A stretch of DNA of 64,000 nt from Legionella_C dresdenensis (GTDB lineage Bacteria > Pseudomonadota > Gammaproteobacteria > Legionellales > Legionellaceae): NCBI RefSeq assembly GCF_042649825.1, contig NZ_JBHSAB010000023.1, forward strand, positions 124,001 to 188,000, in the 5' to 3' direction. The notes beneath the pieces were generated by a model. It did no database searches. It had not been told where the DNA came from and saw only the letters and a program-made list of their open reading frames with translations. Shown piece by piece: positions 60,778-64,000 of the stretch; positions within the stretch are counted from its first letter, which is position 1, and each line of letters begins with the position of its first letter. Both the position numbers and the translations under genes were made by a program.

Positions 60778-60948
60778 ATGAAAAAACTAGTAATTGCTGT
60801 TGTTATTGTGAGCGCCGCGGCTTTAACCGGATGCGGATTTAATAATGGGTGCTGCGGTGAATATACTTATTCATCATGCTGCAACTCTTATACAACCTAC
60901 TATAGCAGTTACAGTACCTCCGGCTGCTGTGGTTCCGGAGGCTGGTAA
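60778..60948 (+). CDS. Small cysteine-rich lipoprotein
   Basis: This encodes a 56-residue protein with a lipoprotein signal (KKLVIAVVIVSAAALTGC; lipobox LTGC, lipidated Cys19). The mature part contains a further six cysteines arranged as three CC pairs, with many Ser, Tyr, Thr and Gly (NNGCCGEYTYSSCCNSYTT, then SGCCGSGGW). AAGGA precedes this ATG, which is preferred to an upstream ATG at 60745. No family is recognised. The CC pairs suggest disulfides or metal binding at the envelope. Confidence 0.6.
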   Translation: MKKLVIAVVIVSAAALTGCGFNNGCCGEYTYSSCCNSYTTYYSSYSTSGCCGSGGW

Positions 60949-60966
60949 TCCACTCCTGAGTACTAT

Positions 60967-60996
60967 CATCCCCGCATTGGCGGGGATGTCAATTTT
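60967..60996 (+). terminator. Rho-independent terminator of the Cys-rich lipoprotein gene
   Basis: CATCCCCGC and GCGGGGATG form a 9-bp stem around a short ATTG loop, followed by TCAATTTTTT. The stem resembles one hairpin of the dispersed CCCCGC-type elements, so a repeat unit may have been adopted as a terminator. Confidence 0.7.
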
Positions 60997-61350
60997 TTAC
61001 CCTTTTCGCAACTCTATGACCGTTACTTCCAACGGTTTTTTGCCAATATTCAGATCCTGATGTGAGTATTTACCTTGCTCTTTACTCAGGTAAATGGGCG
61101 TTTTCTTTTCAAGCTTCAGCATTTCTTTTTTGCCGGAACGGTAAATAACCTGCAAAATTCCATCCTGCTCTGGAATCACTACCCTGGCATACTGATGCGT
61201 ATGAAAAGGCAATTTCTGACCGGGACAAATAACTGTTTTCCAGACTTTAGTAGTTTTATTTTCAATGTAAATTTCCCGCATAGTCTGACAATTTGCCGCA
61301 TAAACCTGGGGTTGCAGTAATATCAGAAAAGAAAAAATCAGTCTACGCAT
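60997..61350 (-). CDS. Secreted small cupin-like protein, unknown
   Basis: This is a 117-residue protein with a signal peptide (MRRLIFSFLILLQPQVYA, then ANCQ). The mature part (KLPFHTHQYARVVIPEQDGIL, then GKKEMLKLEKKTPIYLS) has the His-x-His and Gly-spaced strand pattern of a small cupin barrel. The start at 61350 has a near-consensus GGAGG at ideal spacing; the longer frame would begin at a TTG inside that site. The function is unknown, and a sugar- or metal-binding periplasmic role is possible. It lies 15 bases after panD and is probably co-transcribed. Confidence 0.65.
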   Translation of the reverse strand: MRRLIFSFLILLQPQVYAANCQTMREIYIENKTTKVWKTVICPGQKLPFHTHQYARVVIPEQDGILQVIYRSGKKEMLKLEKKTPIYLSKEQGKYSHQDLNIGKKPLEVTVIELRKG

Positions 61351-61365
61351 CACAACCTCCTTCAA

Positions 61366-61749
61366 TTAGTCCAACAATGCCGGTATTTCAGTCCGGATTT
61401 CTTTCTGCCGGTTTTTCTCATCAACAAAGACAACAACCGGTTGATGGAGCCGACATCTTGCTTCCTCAAGCTGAATAAACGACGCAATAATAATAATGTC
61501 GCCGGGCGACACCAAATGAGCCGCGGCGCCATTAACACAGACAGCAGTCGATCCTGGTTGTCCGGTAATTGCATACGTTTCAAACCGGGTACCGGCAGTA
61601 ACATTCCAGACATTTACCGCTTCATTGGGCAGAATGTCGGCAGCAGCCAGCAACTCCGGAGAAATGGTAATACTGCCCTCATAATCAAGATCAGCATGAG
61701 TCACGCGAGCTCGATGAATTTTTGACTTTAACATACGCCGGTAATGCAT
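61366..61749 (-). CDS. panD: Aspartate 1-decarboxylase
   Basis: PanD (127 residues) makes beta-alanine for pantothenate and CoA synthesis. It is made as a proenzyme that cleaves itself at Gly24-Ser25 to form a pyruvoyl group; the site is visible in LDYEGSITISPEL. RMLKSKIHRARVTHADL, VWNVTAGTRFETYAI and the GAAAHLVSPGDIIIIASF segment are typical. The ATG at 61749 follows AGGAGA; an ATG five codons further (MLKSKIH) is also possible. panB and panC are not nearby. Confidence 0.95.
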   Translation of the reverse strand: MHYRRMLKSKIHRARVTHADLDYEGSITISPELLAAADILPNEAVNVWNVTAGTRFETYAITGQPGSTAVCVNGAAAHLVSPGDIIIIASFIQLEEARCRLHQPVVVFVDEKNRQKEIRTEIPALLD

Positions 61750-61959
61750 GTACTCTCCTGTGCAATTTTTACAACTTACGCTTTGCACACAATAATGGAT
61801 TTAAGCCGATAAATACAGCACTTTGTGTTTGAAAAAAACGGTTTCGCAACAATTTTTATTAATTAAACGAAGATTGTATTATTGTGCTTGAACTGACCAA
61901 TCAATACCGTGTAAACTGAACAATAATTTAAACATCGACTTTAGAGGTAGGGTATCACC

Positions 61960-62790
61960 TTGGCTAAAATTATCGTAGTTACTTCCGGTAAAGGTGGTGT
62001 AGGCAAAACAACTACATCGGCTGCCATTTCTTCCGGTCTGGCATTACAAGGCCATAAAACAGTTGTTATTGATTTTGATATAGGACTGCGTAACCTCGAT
62101 ATTATCATGGGTTGCGAACGCCGTGTAGTTTATGATTTTATCAATGTAATCAATGGAGAAGCAAGCCTTAATCAAGCCTTGATTAAAGACAAAAGGGTTC
62201 CCCAACTCTATATCTTGCCAGCCTCTCAAACACGTGATAAAGATGCACTTACCCTGGAAGGCGTCGGTAAAATCCTGGATGATCTCGCTGCTGAATTTGA
62301 TTATATTGTCTGCGATTCGCCTGCAGGTATTGAAACCGGTGCGTTGACTGCAATGTATTTTGCTGATCACGCCATCGTAGTGACTAACCCCGAAGTGTCT
62401 TCTGTCCGTGACTCGGATCGTATTTTAGGTATTCTGGCCAGCAAAACCCGCCGTGCCATTGAAAACAAACCTCCAGTCCAGGAACATTTACTGTTGACTC
62501 GTTATGATCCTGCCCGCGTTGAAAAAGGTGAAATGCTGTCGGTTGAAGATGTAAAAGAAATTTTGGCTATTCCGCTCATGGGCGTTATTCCAGAATCAAA
62601 AGCCGTATTAAAAGCGTCAAATACAGGAACTCCGGTTATATTGGATGAGACTAGCGATGCCGGATTGGCATATCAGGATGCTATAGCCCGTTTTCTGGGC
62701 GAAAGCAGGCCAATGCGCTTTGTAAACACTGAACGTAAAGGAATTTTACGGCGCTTGTTTGGCAAGAACAAGGAGGATGTTCCAGCATGA
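61960..62790 (+). CDS. minD: Septum site-determining ATPase MinD
   Basis: MinD (276 residues) is the membrane-binding ATPase of the Min system that positions the division septum. The deviant Walker A is SGKGGVGKTTTSAAI, with IDFDIGLRNLDIIMGCE and DSPAGIETGAL as further signatures, and the C-terminal amphipathic membrane-targeting helix is KGILRRLFGKN. The start is TTG at 61960 (MAKIIVV), preceded by AGAGGTAGGG. minC, which usually precedes minD, is absent from this locus. Confidence 0.96.
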   Translation: MAKIIVVTSGKGGVGKTTTSAAISSGLALQGHKTVVIDFDIGLRNLDIIMGCERRVVYDFINVINGEASLNQALIKDKRVPQLYILPASQTRDKDALTLEGVGKILDDLAAEFDYIVCDSPAGIETGALTAMYFADHAIVVTNPEVSSVRDSDRILGILASKTRRAIENKPPVQEHLLLTRYDPARVEKGEMLSVEDVKEILAIPLMGVIPESKAVLKASNTGTPVILDETSDAGLAYQDAIARFLGESRPMRFVNTERKGILRRLFGKNKEDVPA

Positions 62791-63050
62791 GTATATTCAG
62801 TTACTTAAGAAAACGCCACAGCACTGCGTCTGTGGCGAAAGAACGCTTGCAGATTATTATTTCTCACGAGCGTACACAGCGCAACACACCAGATTATTTG
62901 CCAAAACTGCAAGAGGAAATTCTGACAGTTATTGCGAAATATATTCCTATTTCACGCGATAAAGTAAGCGTTAATCTGGAAAGAATGGGCGATAATGCCG
63001 TTCTTGAGCTTAATGTGACAATGCCTGAAGAAGTACTTGAAGAGGCGTAA
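62787..63050 (+). CDS. minE: Cell division topological specificity factor MinE
   Basis: MinE (87 residues) stimulates MinD ATPase activity and drives pole-to-pole oscillation. The N-terminal membrane and MinD-binding segment (MSIFSYLRKRHSTASVAKER) and the topological domain (LQIIISHERTQRNTPDYLPK) are conserved. The start overlaps the minD stop by four bases (ATGA). Confidence 0.96.
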   Translation: MSIFSYLRKRHSTASVAKERLQIIISHERTQRNTPDYLPKLQEEILTVIAKYIPISRDKVSVNLERMGDNAVLELNVTMPEEVLEEA

Positions 63051-63077
63051 AGCTTTACTAATTACAATATAAAATGC

Positions 63078-63100
63078 AGGTTGGGTCGTTCGACCCAACA
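63078..63100. repeat. GTTGGGTCGTTCGACCCAAC palindrome, variant solo copy
   Basis: The same unit as at 1379, 3961 and 42051, with centre GTTCG instead of GTTTG, which makes it a perfect palindrome. It lies between convergent minE and frr, in the same kind of position as the other solo copies. Confidence 0.75.
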
Positions 63101-63101
63101 A

Positions 63102-63659
63102 TCAGATTTCCATCAGATCCTTTTCTTTTTCAACCAACAACGCATCAACTTCGGCAATATACTTGTCAGTTAATTTCTGAATAACCTCAGTAGCACGGCG
63201 CTCATCGTCTTCAGAAATAGATTTGTCTTTTACCAAATCTTTCAGATGATTATTTGCATCACGACGAATATTTCGCACTGCTACTCGCCCTTGTTCGCCT
63301 TCTGCACGCACAACTTTGATCAGTTCTTTACGGCGTTCCTCGGTTAAAGGCGGCATGGGAACACGAATCGCGTTACCAGCTGTCGCTGGGTTTAAACCCA
63401 GATCAGAGGTAAGGATAGCTTTTTCAATGGCAGCGACCATAGTTTTTTCCCATGGGGTTACCAGAATAGTACGGGCATCACTGGCAGTTATATTAGCAAC
63501 CTGATTTATAGGTGTTGGGGTACCGTAATAATCAACCATTACGTGATCCAGTAAACTGACGTTCGCTCGACCGGTTCTTACTTTTGTTAAATCATTCTGC
63601 AGAGTTTCGATGGTTTTTTTCATCCGTTTTTCTGCATCTTGCCTGATATCATTAATCAT
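63102..63659 (-). CDS. frr: Ribosome recycling factor
   Basis: Frr (185 residues, exactly typical) works with EF-G to split the post-termination ribosome. MINDIRQDAEKRMKKTIETLQNDL, KVRTGRANVSLLDHVMVDYYG, and PLTEERRKELIKVVRAEGEQGRVAVRNIRRD are conserved. Its start overlaps the pyrH stop by eight bases, matching the common tsf-pyrH-frr order. Confidence 0.97.
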   Translation of the reverse strand: MINDIRQDAEKRMKKTIETLQNDLTKVRTGRANVSLLDHVMVDYYGTPTPINQVANITASDARTILVTPWEKTMVAAIEKAILTSDLGLNPATAGNAIRVPMPPLTEERRKELIKVVRAEGEQGRVAVRNIRRDANNHLKDLVKDKSISEDDERRATEVIQKLTDKYIAEVDALLVEKEKDLMEI

Positions 63660-64000
63660 GATTAGCTCCTACAATTGTTCCGACTCGCTCACCTGATACG
63701 ATCTTGAGTAAAGCGCCAGGGGCTGCCATGTCAAAGATCTGCAGGGGCATGTTTTGATCCTGGCATAAGCAAATTGCCGTTAAATCCATAACTTCCAATC
63801 CCTGGTTTAAAACTTCTTTGTAAGTTAATGAATCATAACGGACCGCTTCCGGATTCTTCATCGGATCATCTGAGTAAACACCGTCAACCTTGGTAGCCTT
63901 AAGCACAACATCCGCGCCTATCTCGATTGCCCGCAGGCAGGCAGCTGTATCGGTTGTAAAGAATGGGTTGCCAGTACCGGCCGCAAAAATGACAACATGC
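63652..64000 (-). CDS. pyrH: Uridylate kinase, C-terminal part
   Basis: PyrH phosphorylates UMP to UDP. The frame is open to the right edge of the window, so the N-terminal half lies outside. HVVIFAAGTGNPFFTTDTAACLRAIE, KATKVDGVYSDDP and the closing IFDMAAPGALLKIVSGERVGTIV are diagnostic. It is translationally coupled to frr. Only about 115 codons are inside the window. Confidence 0.96.
   Translation of the reverse strand, partial: HVVIFAAGTGNPFFTTDTAACLRAIEIGADVVLKATKVDGVYSDDPMKNPEAVRYDSLTYKEVLNQGLEVMDLTAICLCQDQNMPLQIFDMAAPGALLKIVSGERVGTIVGANHD

Noticed and set aside
1..64000. tRNA or rRNA genes, prophage or integrase
   Set aside because: Reading both strands of the intergenic gaps showed no cloverleaf with a TTCGA-type arm and CCA end, no rRNA signature, and no phage or integrase protein.

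Overview
The window is a chromosomal piece of a gammaproteobacterium, most likely of the order Legionellales (Legionella, Coxiella or Aquicella-like). The evidence is a gammaproteobacterial housekeeping set (pntB, roxA, mfd, fimV, folD, rlmJ, mltD, yciB, ruvC/ruvA, glnD, guaBA, panD, minDE, frr, pyrH), an hmgA gene, a PmrA/PmrB-like two-component pair, and several very large eukaryote-like proteins (leucine-rich repeats, ankyrin-like repeats, transglutaminase-like cores) of the kind these host-associated bacteria secrete. The species assignment is inference; no rRNA is present.

Layout. 1-5.2 kb: the end of pntB, small secreted proteins, a polysaccharide deacetylase, the ribosomal oxygenase roxA and an MFS transporter. 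5.8-12.5 kb: one 2232-residue protein combining leucine-rich repeats, a transglutaminase-like Cys-His-Asp core and a row of dynein/midasin-like AAA modules. 12.8-16.2 kb: mfd. 16.5-22.6 kb: two tandem, clearly duplicated genes for roughly 995-residue proteins, each with its own near-identical promoter. 22.9-24.9 kb: fimV. 25.5-35.4 kb: an AT-rich, same-strand island. It holds a protein built of 42-residue repeats, two small hypothetical genes, then a tight run of an Fe(II)/2-oxoglutarate oxygenase, a methyltransferase-like protein, a kinase/SelO-like protein, a DUF924 protein, a second and clearer SelO-like protein, an aldo/keto reductase and a HisC-type aminotransferase. This looks like an undescribed modification or biosynthesis locus and is the strongest candidate for a new system. 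35.5-48.4 kb: folD, rlmJ, a remnant of gloB, mltD, yciB, pmrAB-like genes, the yebC-ruvC-ruvA operon, hmgA, and a sensor kinase/response regulator pair whose regulator has a degenerate HD-GYP domain. 48.7-52.3 kb: a transglutaminase-ankyrin protein. 52.4-64 kb: mltA, glnD, a possibly broken small gene pair, guaB-guaA-tadA, a Cys-rich lipoprotein, a cupin-like secreted protein, panD, minD-minE (no minC), frr and partial pyrH.

The intergenic DNA is rich in small palindromic repeats of at least four families. One is a 20-bp palindrome (GTTGGGTCAAACGACCCAAC) found alone and also as the ends of a larger structured element present twice. A second is an element of about 290 bp with IS903-like ends, also present twice in opposite orientation. 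A third is a 126-bp element with GCCATTAAGTTAAGAA ends. The fourth is an inverted pair carrying GTCATCCCGAGCGCAGCGAG. No transposase, tRNA, rRNA, prophage or CRISPR array was seen.
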